Shown: positions 8,351 through 17,248, numbered from the stretch's first letter. The stretch is 64,000 bases of DNA from Streptomyces sp. STR69 (GCF_024519455.1 NZ_JALJRY010000022.1:124001-188000); one strand, 5' to 3'. The notes: generated by a model from the sequence alone, not told the origin. A program made the numbers and translations.

Positions 8351-9862
8351 TTAGTGGAGAGAACTGATCCGGAACCGCGTGACCACGGCCGTGCCGGCAT
8401 GTCCCGTGCCGGCGGGCGCGAGCGCGAAGAGCCCGAGCAGGGCTCCGACCCAGCGCCAGGGGGTGGCGGCGAAGACCTGGCCGCTCGGACGAGGGCCGTC
8501 CCCGACGTCGTAGAAGAAGCGGCAGCGCGCCCCCGCGCCGATCTCGATCCGCAGTCGGATCCGGCCCTCGGGTGCGGGGCAGGACTCTCCCGCGTCCCGT
8601 TCACGCTCGGCGGCCGGCTCCGCCAAGCGGTGTACGAAGCGCACCGTCCCGTCCGGGCCCCGCTGGAGTCCGATCCAGCTGTACGCGTCGCCCAGCACGG
8701 CCAGCCCCGCCCTTGCCCCCAACTCCTCGCTGTGCAGCCGTAGTTCGACCTCGACGGCGACGGGTGTGCCAGGGAGGCGCTGGGTGAGGAGGTTCGGGAG
8801 CCTGCGCAGGTCGTGCGCGTCGGCGGAGCGTGCGCAGGTCAGTCGTAGGCCGTCGCCCGAGTGGTGGGTGGCCCAGCCGTCCTGCGGGTTCGCCGTCCAC
8901 TGCCACTGACGGCCGTACCGTCCGCCGGGGAAGTCGTCGTCGGTGGCGGGCGCGGCGGGCGGCTGCGGCGGGAGATCCGGTTTCCGGTGTACGGCTACGG
9001 GGGCGCCGGCGTCTCCGATGACCGGCCAGCCGTCGTCGCCCCAGCGCATGGGCTGGAGGTGGACCAACCGGCCGTAGGCGCCCCGCTGTTGGAAGTGCAG
9101 GAACCAGTCCTCGCCGGACGGGGTGCGCACCCACGCGCCCTGGTGGGGACCGTTGACGTCGGTGTCGCGTTGCTCCAGGACGACCTTCTCCTCGTACGGG
9201 CCGAAGAAGCCGCGTGAGCGGAACGCGCCCTGCCAGCCGGTCTCGACTCCCCCGGCGGGGGCGAAGATCCAGAACCAGCCGTCGTGCTGGTGGACCTTGG
9301 GGCCCTCCAGGGTGAACCAGCCGGGGATGCGGTCCGCGTCGACGATCACCTTGCCGTCGTCGAGCAGGGTCGTGGCGTCGGGGTGCATACGGTGGCCGGT
9401 GAGGCGGTTGTTGATGCCCGCGCGGGACTTGGCCCAGGCGTGGACGAGGTAGGCCTCGTCGTTGTCCTCGTCCCACAAGGGGCACGGGTCGATCAGGCCC
9501 TTGCCCTCCTTGAGGAGGTGGGGGCGGGTCCAAGGGCCGCGTATCCCGGGGGCGTTGATCTGGAAGATGCCCTGGTCGGGGTCGCCCCAGAAGATCCAGA
9601 AGCGTTCGTCGTGGTATCTCAACGCGGGTGCCCAGACGCCGCAGTCGTGCCGTGGGGTCCTGAACTCCCCTGCTGGTTCCAGGCGTTGGAGGGCGTGGCC
9701 GACCAGGGTCCAGTTCACCAGGTCGCGGGAGTGCAGCAGCGGCAGGCCCGGTACGCGGCCGAAGCTGGACGCGGTGAGGTAGAAGTCGTCGCCGACGCGG
9801 ATGACGTCCGGGTCGGACCAGTCGGCGTTCAGGACGGGGTTGGTGTACGTCTCGGGCGTCAC
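8351..9862 (-). CDS. GH43 beta-xylosidase/arabinofuranosidase-like enzyme
   Basis: 503 residues, no signal peptide, so cytoplasmic. The N-terminal ~300 residues form the GH43 propeller: NADWSDPDVIRVGDDFYL (Asp17 candidate base), WAPALRYHDERFWIFW (pKa-modulating Asp region) and FTLEGPKVHQ (Glu acid). A C-terminal beta-sandwich follows (from about residue 300, ending VTRFRISSL), as in GH43 xylosidases and arabinofuranosidases. It most likely trims imported oligosaccharides. The start overlaps the stop of the DUF6807 gene by 4 nt (9859-9862). Confidence 0.9.
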   Translation of the reverse strand: MTPETYTNPVLNADWSDPDVIRVGDDFYLTASSFGRVPGLPLLHSRDLVNWTLVGHALQRLEPAGEFRTPRHDCGVWAPALRYHDERFWIFWGDPDQGIFQINAPGIRGPWTRPHLLKEGKGLIDPCPLWDEDNDEAYLVHAWAKSRAGINNRLTGHRMHPDATTLLDDGKVIVDADRIPGWFTLEGPKVHQHDGWFWIFAPAGGVETGWQGAFRSRGFFGPYEEKVVLEQRDTDVNGPHQGAWVRTPSGEDWFLHFQQRGAYGRLVHLQPMRWGDDGWPVIGDAGAPVAVHRKPDLPPQPPAAPATDDDFPGGRYGRQWQWTANPQDGWATHHSGDGLRLTCARSADAHDLRRLPNLLTQRLPGTPVAVEVELRLHSEELGARAGLAVLGDAYSWIGLQRGPDGTVRFVHRLAEPAAERERDAGESCPAPEGRIRLRIEIGAGARCRFFYDVGDGPRPSGQVFAATPWRWVGALLGLFALAPAGTGHAGTAVVTRFRISSLH

Positions 9863-10704
9863 TGGCTGACCGCCTTCCGCACCAGCACCGCGGCCTCGCC
9901 CCGGTCCAGGCCGCCGTCCGCGACGACGGTGACGACGCGCCGTACGACCGTGTCGCCGGGCGGGATCGGCAGCCGCTCGTCCGACGCCAACGACGCGCCC
10001 ACGCCGGGGTATTCGGCGGTGCGGACGAACCAGGGGTCCCGGCGGGAGAGGTCCGTGGCGCCGGCGAAGACCAGGGTCCAGCCGGTGCCGGCGAGGGCCA
10101 GCCAGTCGGCGCGGGTGCCGTGGACGGCCGGTTCGCCCTCGCGGTCGGCGGTGAAGACGCGCGGGGTCTCCGCTTCCTTGCGGGCCCGCCAGAAGAAGCC
10201 GCCGTACGCGGCTCCGGGGCGGCCGTTGGTGGCGGGGCTGCCGATCGACAGGGCATCGGGGGTCACGTTGGTGAGCGAGAAGGTGAAGTCCAACGCCCAG
10301 GCGGTGTCGGTGAGTTCGGTGGCGGCGACCGTACGGCGTTCGCGCAGCAGCTCGGCGCCGGAGGCGACCCAGCGGAGTTCCTCGACGAAGCCGTCCGGGT
10401 CGCGGAGTTGGAAGCCGGAGTGGCGTTGGGCGCCGTGGTTGTCCAGTTCCGTGGGCCCTTGGTCGCGGACGTACGTCCGGCCGCCCCAGAAGTTGTGCCC
10501 CTCGACGTCGGGGACGGCGACACCGACGCCGAGGTGGTGGGTGTGGTCGGCGGGGCTCAGTTCGGTGACCGCCGTGCCGGACAGGGTGGTGACGGGGTGC
10601 AGATAGGGGCGCGGGGCGAGCCGGGCGGGCAGCTCGGGCCGGGTTACGTACCGGGCGACCGGGCGGCCCGCGACGCGGAGCACCGGCGTGTCGTGGGTGA
10701 TCAT
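9859..10704 (-). CDS. DUF6807 (PmoA-family) protein
   Basis: 281 residues from the ATG at 10704, which overlaps the Gfo/Idh stop by one nt (TGATG). The sequence carries the conserved stretch SPADHTHHLGVGVAVPDVEGHNFWGGRTY and AAYGGFFWRA of DUF6807/PmoA-like proteins. These have a beta-sandwich with clustered histidines, and their function is not established although they are often found beside Gfo/Idh oxidoreductases in sugar loci. Here the tight coupling to a Gfo/Idh gene repeats that pattern. There is no signal peptide. A role in handling an oxidised or methylated sugar is only inference. Confidence 0.8.
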   Translation of the reverse strand: MITHDTPVLRVAGRPVARYVTRPELPARLAPRPYLHPVTTLSGTAVTELSPADHTHHLGVGVAVPDVEGHNFWGGRTYVRDQGPTELDNHGAQRHSGFQLRDPDGFVEELRWVASGAELLRERRTVAATELTDTAWALDFTFSLTNVTPDALSIGSPATNGRPGAAYGGFFWRARKEAETPRVFTADREGEPAVHGTRADWLALAGTGWTLVFAGATDLSRRDPWFVRTAEYPGVGASLASDERLPIPPGDTVVRRVVTVVADGGLDRGEAAVLVRKAVSQ

Positions 10705-11921
10705 CAAGGGCTCACCTCTTTCGGCGGGGCCCAGGGGGCGCCCAGCTCGGAGTAGAGGGCGAGGGTGTCGGCCGCCGCCGTCACCAGTGCGTCGATGCCG
10801 GGGACGACCCGGCGGTTCTCGGTGGGGATCAAGTGCCAGGAGTCTGCGGGGAGTTGAGTCGGGTCGGGGGCCTCGCGGATCGCTTCGACGACCTTCATGA
10901 AGGCGCCCGTCGCGTCCGGCTCGACCAACAGCGCTTCGCCGTCGGCGAGATGGGCGACCAGGTTCTCCAACAGGTCCGTGCTGCCGTACTCGAACTCCTC
11001 CGGGCCGTGGCCCGCCCGCTGGAGCAGTGCGCGGTCCTGCTTGTACCAGTAGGTGATCCGGCCCTCGCTGCCGTGCACCAACACATAGGGCTCGCCGGGG
11101 TGTTCGGCGCACAGGGTGACGGCGACGGTGACCGGGCGGCCCTGGACGGTGGTGACGCGGACGCAGGAGGTGTCGTCGGACTCGATGTCGTTGGCCCGGA
11201 CGAGTTCGGTCTCGATGCGGGTGACGTCCTCGGCGCGGGTCGTGCCGTTGAGGGCGAGGGCGGTGGCTACGGCGTGCGCGAGGGGGTTGGTGAGCGCGCC
11301 GTCGATCACGTCGACGCCGTTCAGGTGCCGCTTGCCCGCCCAGGGGGCGCGCCGGTAGTACGCCTCGTCCCGCGCCCACGCACCGGCCCCGCCGACCCCG
11401 GTCAGCGTGCCGATCGCGCCCTCGGCGATCAGCTTCCGGATCGCGGGCACGGCGTGCGAGCCGAGCGACTGGAACCCGATCTGGCAGACCACTCCGGCCG
11501 CGGCGACCCCGTCGGCCATCCTGCGGAACTCGGCGTACGACGGCGCGGGCGGCTTCTCCAGCAGCAGGTGCACGCCCCGCTTCGCGGCGGCCAGGGCGAG
11601 GTCCGTGTGGGTCGGGATCGGGGTGCAGATCACGGCGACCCGGGCGCCGGTGGAGTCGAGGAGCGCTCCGAAGTCCGGTGACTGGGCCGGGAGTTCGGCG
11701 CCGAACTCCTCCTCGGTCAGGGGGGTCAGCTCGCAGAGGCCGACGAGGCGTACGAGGCCCTTGTCCTGGAGTCGGCGGATGTTCTCGACGTGCCAGCGGC
11801 CGTGGCCCCGAGCGCCCGCGAGGACGACGGGAACGGGCAGGGAGACGGGCGCGGGGACCGTCGTGGAGTCGGATGCGGCGGTGGGCGCGGTGGCGGTCGT
11901 AGGGCCGGTCTTGGATGTCAT
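10704..11921 (-). CDS. Gfo/Idh/MocA-family oxidoreductase
   Basis: 405 residues. After a Thr/Ala-rich ~30-residue N-terminus the Rossmann motif appears as VVLAGARGHGRWHVENI, and the EKPPAPSYAEF stretch gives the conserved Lys of the family EKP motif. The C-terminal half is the alpha/beta substrate domain. Such enzymes oxidise or reduce sugars with NAD(P). In this operon it could oxidise L-arabinose or another released sugar and feed the IlvD/DapA-type enzymes upstream, but the substrate cannot be read from sequence. It lies downstream of the ABC permeases with a 49-nt gap that holds an operator-like site. Confidence 0.88.
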   Translation of the reverse strand: MTSKTGPTTATAPTAASDSTTVPAPVSLPVPVVLAGARGHGRWHVENIRRLQDKGLVRLVGLCELTPLTEEEFGAELPAQSPDFGALLDSTGARVAVICTPIPTHTDLALAAAKRGVHLLLEKPPAPSYAEFRRMADGVAAAGVVCQIGFQSLGSHAVPAIRKLIAEGAIGTLTGVGGAGAWARDEAYYRRAPWAGKRHLNGVDVIDGALTNPLAHAVATALALNGTTRAEDVTRIETELVRANDIESDDTSCVRVTTVQGRPVTVAVTLCAEHPGEPYVLVHGSEGRITYWYKQDRALLQRAGHGPEEFEYGSTDLLENLVAHLADGEALLVEPDATGAFMKVVEAIREAPDPTQLPADSWHLIPTENRRVVPGIDALVTAAADTLALYSELGAPWAPPKEVSP

Positions 11922-11956
11922 GGGATTCTCCCTGCGTCGACGATCTTCGCCAGCAG

Positions 11957-11970
11957 GGTAAGCGGTTGCC
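11957..11970. promoter_or_regulatory. LacI-type operator-like site 2 (imperfect)
   Basis: GGTAAGCGGTTGCC is a quasi-palindrome with the same layout as the sites at 8290, 13887 and 17401. It lies between the second permease stop and the Gfo/Idh start, 36 nt upstream of the latter. Two symmetric pairs are mismatched, so it would be a weaker site. Confidence 0.45.
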
Positions 11971-12855
11971 TCATCCCTTCACCGCCCCCGCGCTGAAGCC
12001 GGTGATCAGCCACTTCTGGATGAAGGCGAAGACGATCACCACGGGTACGGCCGCGACGATGCCGCCCGCGGCGAGCGCGCCGAGGTCGACGCTGTCCGCG
12101 CTCATCAGGGTGTTGAGGCCGACCGGGATGGTCTGCTTGCTCTGGTCTGAGAGGAACATCAGGGCGAAGAGGAAGTGGTTCCAGGCGTGCACGAAGGCGA
12201 AGGAGCCGACGGCGATCAGCCCGGGCCGCAGCAGCGGGAGGACGACGATGCGGAACGCGGCGAAGCGGTTGCAGCCGTCGACCCAGGCGGCCTCTTCCAG
12301 GGACTGCGGGACGTTCCGGATGAAGCCGCTGATCAGGATCATCGACAGCGGGAGCTGGAAGACGGTCTCCGCGATGATGACGCTGCCGAGCGAGTTGATC
12401 ATCTGGAGCTTGGCGAAGATCTGGAACAGCGGGACCAACAGCAGTGCGCCCGGGACGAATTGGGAGCAGAGCAGGGCCAGCATGAAGGTGCGTTTGATCC
12501 TGAACTCGAAGCGGGCGAGCGCGTAGCCGCCGGCCAGGGCGACGACCGTGGTGAGGAAGAGCGTGGCCACGCCGACGTAGACGCTGTTCTGGAAGTAGAC
12601 GCCGAAGCTGCGTTCGGTCCACACCTTCTGGAAGTGGTCGAGGGTCATCGGCCAGGGCACGAGGGAGGTCGAGCCGGCCGGGCGGAACGCGAAGAGCAGG
12701 ATCCAGTAGAAGGGGATCAGGGTGAAGACGAGGTAGATGCCCAGGGGGACGTAGATCTGCCAGCGCGGGACCTCGTCCCAGGCGCGGCGGGCCTTGCGCG
12801 GCTGCTGCGGTGCGGTGGACTCCCGCTCGCGGGCCGGGGCGATCTCGGTGATCAC
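11971..12855 (-). CDS. ABC sugar permease (MalG-like)
   Basis: 294 residues from a GTG at 12855 that overlaps the upstream permease stop by 4 nt. Six membrane segments are visible (first at IYVPLGIYLVFTLIPFYWILL) and the binding-protein-dependent permease loop EEAAWVDGCNRFAAFRIVVLPLLRPGL, which docks on the ATPase. It forms the importer with the 12852-13787 permease and the lipoprotein at 6923-8260. The ATPase must come from elsewhere. Confidence 0.93.
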   Translation of the reverse strand: MITEIAPARERESTAPQQPRKARRAWDEVPRWQIYVPLGIYLVFTLIPFYWILLFAFRPAGSTSLVPWPMTLDHFQKVWTERSFGVYFQNSVYVGVATLFLTTVVALAGGYALARFEFRIKRTFMLALLCSQFVPGALLLVPLFQIFAKLQMINSLGSVIIAETVFQLPLSMILISGFIRNVPQSLEEAAWVDGCNRFAAFRIVVLPLLRPGLIAVGSFAFVHAWNHFLFALMFLSDQSKQTIPVGLNTLMSADSVDLGALAAGGIVAAVPVVIVFAFIQKWLITGFSAGAVKG

Positions 12856-13787
12856 TTGTCGCCGCCTCCGAACTTGCTCAGCCGCAGATAGATGATCGAG
12901 AAGAAGAGCAGGATCACGAACGCGACCGTGGTGAGGGCCGAGGCGTAGCCGAAGTTGTGTGCTTCGACGCTGGTGTTGGCGACGTAGAGCGGGAGCGTGG
13001 TCGTCTCGCCGGCCGGGCCGCCGCCGGTCAGGGTGTAGAGGAGGTCGACGTTGTTGAACTCCCATACCGCGCGCAGCAGCGTGGAGAGGACGATCGCGTC
13101 TTTGAGGTGCGGCAGCGTGATGTGCAGGAACTGCTTGAAGCGGCTCGCGCCGTCCACCTCGGCGGCCTCGTAGAGGTCCTTCGAGACGGACTGGAGGTCG
13201 GCGAGGATGAGGATCGCGAAGAAGGGGACGCCTCGCCAGAGGTCCGCGACCACCGCTGCGGAGAAGACGGTTGAGGGGTCGGAGAGCCAGCTCGTGCCGT
13301 ACTGGCCGATTCCCATGTCGGCGAGGTAACGGGTCACGCCCGTCTGGGAGTTGTAGAGCAGCACCCAGATCGCGGAGGTCAGTACGCCCGACACGGCCCA
13401 GGGCGAGAACACCAGCGCGCGGCCGATGGAGCGGCCCACGAAGGTCTGGTTGACGATGAGCGCGAGGGCCAGTCCGAAGAGGAGTTGGAGGCCCACCTCT
13501 ACGACGACCCACTTGGCGCTGAAGGTCAACGTGTCCCAGAACTGCGGGTCGTTGGTGAAGGCGTGGGTGAAGTTGTCCAGGCCCGCGAAGCCGTTGCGCC
13601 ACGGTTTGGTGGGGTTGTAGTTCTGCAGGCTGTAGTAGAAGACGCTGATGACCGGGTAGGCGATGAAGCCCAGCATGAGCAGCGCGGCCGGGGCGATCAG
13701 CAGGTACGGGAGCCTGCGCGGGGTCGCGGAGGCACGGCGCCGCCGGGGTGGCGCGGGCGGTTTCGCCACGGCTGCGGCTTGGGCCAT
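12852..13787 (-). CDS. ABC sugar permease (MalF-like)
   Basis: 311 residues with a short basic N-terminus (PPRRRRASATPRR) and six predicted membrane helices. The EAA loop reads YEAAEVDGASRFKQFLHITLPHLKDAI. A GGAG ribosome site precedes the ATG. It is the first gene of the transport operon; its ~145-nt leader contains an AAGCGCTT operator-like site and a run of 14-bp tandem repeats. Confidence 0.93.
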   Translation of the reverse strand: MAQAAAVAKPPAPPRRRRASATPRRLPYLLIAPAALLMLGFIAYPVISVFYYSLQNYNPTKPWRNGFAGLDNFTHAFTNDPQFWDTLTFSAKWVVVEVGLQLLFGLALALIVNQTFVGRSIGRALVFSPWAVSGVLTSAIWVLLYNSQTGVTRYLADMGIGQYGTSWLSDPSTVFSAAVVADLWRGVPFFAILILADLQSVSKDLYEAAEVDGASRFKQFLHITLPHLKDAIVLSTLLRAVWEFNNVDLLYTLTGGGPAGETTTLPLYVANTSVEAHNFGYASALTTVAFVILLFFSIIYLRLSKFGGGDK

Positions 13788-13812
13788 GACTGTTCTCCGT
13801 TCAGTACAGGAC

Positions 13813-13890
13813 GCTCGGTGCAGGAAGCTCGGTGCAGGAAGCTCGGTGCAGGAAGCTCGGTGCAGGAAGCTCGGTAGCTCGGTACAGGAA
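13813..13890. repeat. 14-bp tandem repeat in permease leader
   Basis: Four exact copies of GCTCGGTGCAGGAA (13813-13868), an 8-nt partial unit, then one copy with a single change (13877-13890). The array sits between the operator-like site and the permease start, so it would be in the untranslated leader or near the promoter. Copy number may vary between strains. Confidence 0.9.
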
Positions 13891-13898
13891 GCGCTTGC
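13887..13898. promoter_or_regulatory. LacI-type operator-like palindrome, site 3
   Basis: GGAAGCGCTTGC carries the AAGCGCTT core with one mismatch in the outer pair. It lies 100 nt upstream of the first ABC permease and just beyond the dehydratase stop, where the transport operon promoter is expected. Confidence 0.6.
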
Positions 13899-13932
13899 TC
13901 AACGGGCATGGGAAACGGCACGAGAAGGGTGC

Positions 13933-15654
13933 TCAACCGGCGTACGGATCAGGCACCTTGCCCGGCCGGGCCAGGAACTCGAAGTCGCAGCCGGTGTCCG
14001 CCTGGGTGATCTGGTCGTTGTAGAGCGCGCCGTAGCCGCGCTCGTACCGTGCGGGCGGCGGGGTCCAATCCGCCCTGCGCCGCGCCAACTCCTCGTCGTC
14101 CACGTTGAGTTGGAGGGTGCGTGCCTCTACGTCCAGGGTGATGGTGTCCCCGGTCCGCACGAGGGCCAGCGGTCCGCCGACGTACGACTCGGGTGCGATG
14201 TGCAGCACGCACGCGCCGTAACTCGTGCCGCTCATCCGGGCGTCGGAGATGCGGACCATGTCCCGGACGCCCTGCTTGAGGAGGTGGTCGGGGAGCGGGA
14301 GCATGCCGTACTCGGGCATGCCGGGGCCACCCTTGGGGCCCGCGTTGCGCAGCACCAGCACGCTGTCGGCGGTGATGTCCAACTCCGGGTCGTTGATGGT
14401 GCGTTGCATGGTCCGGTAGTCGTCGAAGACGACCGCGGGGCCGGTGTGCTTGAGCAGGTGGGGTTCGGCGGCGATGTGCTTGATGACGGCGCCGTCCGGG
14501 CAGAGGTTGCCGCGCAGGACGGCGACTCCGCCTTCGCCTGCCACCGGGTTGTCGCGCGGGCGGATCACGTCGTCGTTGTGCACCCGCGCGCCGGCGAGCT
14601 GTTCGCGCAAGGTGTCGTGGGAGACGGTCGGGCGGTCCAGGTGGAGCAGGTCGGTGATCCGCGAGAGGAAGCCGGGCAGGCCGCCGGCGAAGTGGAAGTC
14701 CTCCATGAGGTACGTCCGACCGCCGGGCCGTACGTTCGCCAGGACCGGGACCGTGCGGGCGATGCGGTCGAAGTCGTCGAGCGTGAGGTGGACGCCCGCG
14801 CGGCCGGCCATGGCGATGAGGTGGATCACGGCGTTGGTGGAGCCGCCGAGGCCGAGGACTGTGGTGACCGCGTCCTCGAAGGCTTCTTGGGTGAGGATCG
14901 ACGAGAGAACACGCCCCTTGTGGACTTGCTCAACGATCCTCATGCCGGATTTCGCGGCCATCCGATCGTGCCCCGAGTCCACGGCGGGAATGCTCGACGC
15001 GCCCGGCACGGTCACGCCCAGCGCCTCGGCGGCGGCCGTCAGCGTGGACGCGGTCCCCATGGTCATGCAGTGCCCCGGCGAGCGCGCGAGGCCGCTCTCC
15101 AACTCCGTCAGCTCGCAGTCGCCGATGAGGCCGGCGCGCTTGTCGTCCCAGTACTTCCACATGTCGGTGCCGGAGCCGAGGATCTCGTTGCGCCAATGGC
15201 CCGGCAGCATCGGCCCGGCAGGGACGAAGACGGTGGGCAGGTCGACGCTGGCCGCACCCATGAGGAGCGCGGGGGTCGACTTGTCGCAGCCGCCCATGAG
15301 CACGGCACCGTCGACGGGATACGACCGCAGCAACTCCTCGGTCTCCATCGCGAGGAGGTTGCGGTAGAGCATCGGGGTCGGCTTCTGGAAGGTCTCGCTG
15401 AGCGTCGAGACGGGGAACTCCAGCGGGAAGCCGCCCGCCTGCCACACGCCCCGCTTGACCGCCTGAGCGCGGTCACGGAGGTGCACATGACAGGGATTGA
15501 TGTCCGACCAGGTGTTGAGGATCGCGATGACGGGCTTGCCGAGGTGTTCCTCGGGGAGGTAGCCGAGCTGGCGGGTGCGGGCCCGGTGGCTGAAGGAGCG
15601 CAGCCCGTCGGTGCCGTACCACTGGTGGCTTCTGAGCTCTTCCGGTGCCTTCAT
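13933..15654 (-). CDS. IlvD/Edd dehydratase, L-arabinonate dehydratase-like
   Basis: 573 residues from the ATG at 15654, which overlaps the upstream stop as ATGA; an in-frame ATG at 15663 is the alternative. Three iron-sulfur cysteines fit the family: NPCHVHL (Cys55), GGCDKST (Cys123) and GHCMTMG (Cys196), with the C-terminal SDARMSGTSYG loop. The overall pattern (ILNTWSD, FPLEFPVSTLSE, ADTGCDFEFL end) is closer to sugar-acid dehydratases such as L-arabinonate dehydratase than to branched-chain IlvD. It would convert an aldonate to a 2-keto-3-deoxy acid for the lyase encoded just upstream. Because the locus releases arabinose, L-arabinonate is the best guess. Confidence 0.85.
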   Translation of the reverse strand: MKAPEELRSHQWYGTDGLRSFSHRARTRQLGYLPEEHLGKPVIAILNTWSDINPCHVHLRDRAQAVKRGVWQAGGFPLEFPVSTLSETFQKPTPMLYRNLLAMETEELLRSYPVDGAVLMGGCDKSTPALLMGAASVDLPTVFVPAGPMLPGHWRNEILGSGTDMWKYWDDKRAGLIGDCELTELESGLARSPGHCMTMGTASTLTAAAEALGVTVPGASSIPAVDSGHDRMAAKSGMRIVEQVHKGRVLSSILTQEAFEDAVTTVLGLGGSTNAVIHLIAMAGRAGVHLTLDDFDRIARTVPVLANVRPGGRTYLMEDFHFAGGLPGFLSRITDLLHLDRPTVSHDTLREQLAGARVHNDDVIRPRDNPVAGEGGVAVLRGNLCPDGAVIKHIAAEPHLLKHTGPAVVFDDYRTMQRTINDPELDITADSVLVLRNAGPKGGPGMPEYGMLPLPDHLLKQGVRDMVRISDARMSGTSYGACVLHIAPESYVGGPLALVRTGDTITLDVEARTLQLNVDDEELARRRADWTPPPARYERGYGALYNDQITQADTGCDFEFLARPGKVPDPYAG

Positions 15655-16559
15655 ATGGACCATCCGGCGGCTATCGCGGCGACCTCGGCGCGCTCGCTCT
15701 CGGGCAGGGTCTTGCTGGGGGGCCGTACGTCACGGCGGCACAGGCCGAGGGACGCAAGCGCTTCCTTCACGATCGTGACGTTGTTCGCGGAGCCGTTCGC
15801 GGCCCTTAGCTCCTCGAATCGGCGGATCTGTTCCCACACCTTCATCGCCCCGGGGTAGTCACCTGATCGAAGCGCTTCGATCATGTTCAGCGAGACGGAC
15901 GGGGCCACGTTCACGAGTCCTGAGGTGAAGCCGGTGGCGCCCGCCGAGAAGTAGGAGGGCGCGTACGGTTCGGCAAGACCGGCCACCCATACGAAGCGTT
16001 CGAGCCCCGCGTCCCGGGCGAAGGCGGCGAAGCGCGCCGCGTCGGGGACGGCGTACTTGACGCCGATGACGTTCGGGCAGTGGTCGGCGAGTTCGGCGAG
16101 GCGGGCGCCCAGGAGCTGGGCGTTGCGGATGTACGGGACGACACCCAGGTCCGGCACGGCCTCGGCGATGGTGCGGTGGTAGTCGACCCAGCCGCCCTGC
16201 GAGACGTAGGGGTGTACGGGCTGATGGACCATCACCATCTGGGCACCGTGGTCCTGGGCGTGGCGGGCCGAGGCGATGGCGGTGGGTACGTCGTGGCCGA
16301 CACCGACGAGGATCGCGGCGCGTTCGCCCGCCTCGTCGATGGTCAACTCCGTGACCAGTCGGCGTTCTTGAGGGGTCAGGGCGTAGAACTCGCCGGTGTT
16401 CCCGTTCGGCGTGAGGATGCCGATCCCGCCGTCGAGCAGGCGGCGGAGCAGGGCCCGGTGGGTGTCCTGGTCGACGGTGCCGTCCGCGGCGAACGGGGTC
16501 ACCGGGATCGCCACCACGTCGGCCAGGGCGGCCCGTTGGGCCTCGAACGCCGCTGTCAT
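15651..16559 (-). CDS. DapA-family 2-keto-3-deoxy sugar acid lyase/dehydratase
   Basis: 302 residues of a class I aldolase-type TIM barrel. The Schiff-base lysine is in GVKYAV (Lys168) and the conserved Tyr is in PYIRN (Tyr143). The carboxylate-binding loop reads NGNTGEF rather than the GTTGES of true DapA. A bona fide dapA is present elsewhere in the window (49779), so this copy is catabolic. Paired by ATGA overlaps with GntR upstream and the sugar-acid dehydratase downstream, it probably acts on 2-keto-3-deoxy-L-arabonate, either dehydrating it to alpha-ketoglutarate semialdehyde or splitting it. The gene contains an 18-bp perfect palindrome at 15865-15882. Confidence 0.85.
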   Translation of the reverse strand: MTAAFEAQRAALADVVAIPVTPFAADGTVDQDTHRALLRRLLDGGIGILTPNGNTGEFYALTPQERRLVTELTIDEAGERAAILVGVGHDVPTAIASARHAQDHGAQMVMVHQPVHPYVSQGGWVDYHRTIAEAVPDLGVVPYIRNAQLLGARLAELADHCPNVIGVKYAVPDAARFAAFARDAGLERFVWVAGLAEPYAPSYFSAGATGFTSGLVNVAPSVSLNMIEALRSGDYPGAMKVWEQIRRFEELRAANGSANNVTIVKEALASLGLCRRDVRPPSKTLPESERAEVAAIAAGWSI

Positions 16560-17248
16560 GCCTGACCGTCCTCTCCCTGGGTGCCCGAATCGGCTCCGGG
16601 TCCCTGTCCCAACTCGGTGCCGGGGAAGGCCCGTTGTACGAACGACGCGATGTGGGCGTGCAGTGCGGTCGCCGCGGCGTCCGCGTCGCCGTCGAGGGCG
16701 AGCCGCAGGATCTCGCGGTGTTCGCCGGCCTCCCGTTCCCAGGAGGGCGACGCGGCCCAGGCGACGGCGGAGACCAGGGCGGCCTGGTCACGGACCTCGT
16801 CGAGCATCCGGCCGAGCAGCGGGTTGCCGCACGGCAGGTACAGGGCGCGGTGGAACTCCCGGTTGGCGAGGGAGCGTTCGGCGGTGTCGGTCGCCTCGTC
16901 GGCGCGGGTCAGCGCTTCACGTGCGGCGTCCAGGGAGGCGCCCAGTCGTACGGCGCGCCGCAGCGCCTCGGGTTCGAGGAGCAGCCGGACGTCGTACACC
17001 TCGCGCGCCATGTCCGCGTCCACCATGCGCACCGTGACGCCCTTGTACTGGTTCATCACGACGAGCCCGGTGCCGGCCAGGGTCTTGAGCGCCTCGCGCA
17101 CCGGGGTCTTGGACACCCCGAACTGTGCGGCGAGTTCGGTCTCGACCAGTGGTCGGCCCGGCGTCAACTGCCCGGTGAGGATGCGGTGTTTGATCCCTTC
17201 CAGCACGAACTGCGTGCGGGACGGGATCGGCGTGGGCACAGAGGTCAT
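16556..17248 (-). CDS. GntR/FadR-type (FCD) transcriptional regulator
   Basis: 230 residues. The winged helix spans about 15-75 (LVETELAAQFGVSKTPVREALKTL is the recognition region) and an FCD all-alpha effector domain follows, with metal-ligand candidates in EFHRALY and GEHREIL. It is the first gene of the GntR-lyase-dehydratase operon, each junction being ATGA. It likely senses a sugar acid and controls this operon; its own upstream region has inverted repeats at 17321-17343. Confidence 0.9.
   Translation of the reverse strand: MTSVPTPIPSRTQFVLEGIKHRILTGQLTPGRPLVETELAAQFGVSKTPVREALKTLAGTGLVVMNQYKGVTVRMVDADMAREVYDVRLLLEPEALRRAVRLGASLDAAREALTRADEATDTAERSLANREFHRALYLPCGNPLLGRMLDEVRDQAALVSAVAWAASPSWEREAGEHREILRLALDGDADAAATALHAHIASFVQRAFPGTELGQGPGADSGTQGEDGQA

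Noticed and set aside
10696..11379. N-terminal extension of the DUF6807 frame up to 11379
   Set aside because: The upstream part is Arg-rich and antiparallel to the Gfo/Idh gene; the ATG at 10704 has the TGATG coupling.
12856..13602. N-terminal extension of the second permease frame
   Set aside because: It overlaps the first permease gene in another frame; the GTG at 12855 gives the 4-nt overlap and a normal permease length.
13800..13890. CRISPR-like array in the permease leader
   Set aside because: Units are directly adjacent without spacers and no cas gene is near; it is a simple tandem repeat.
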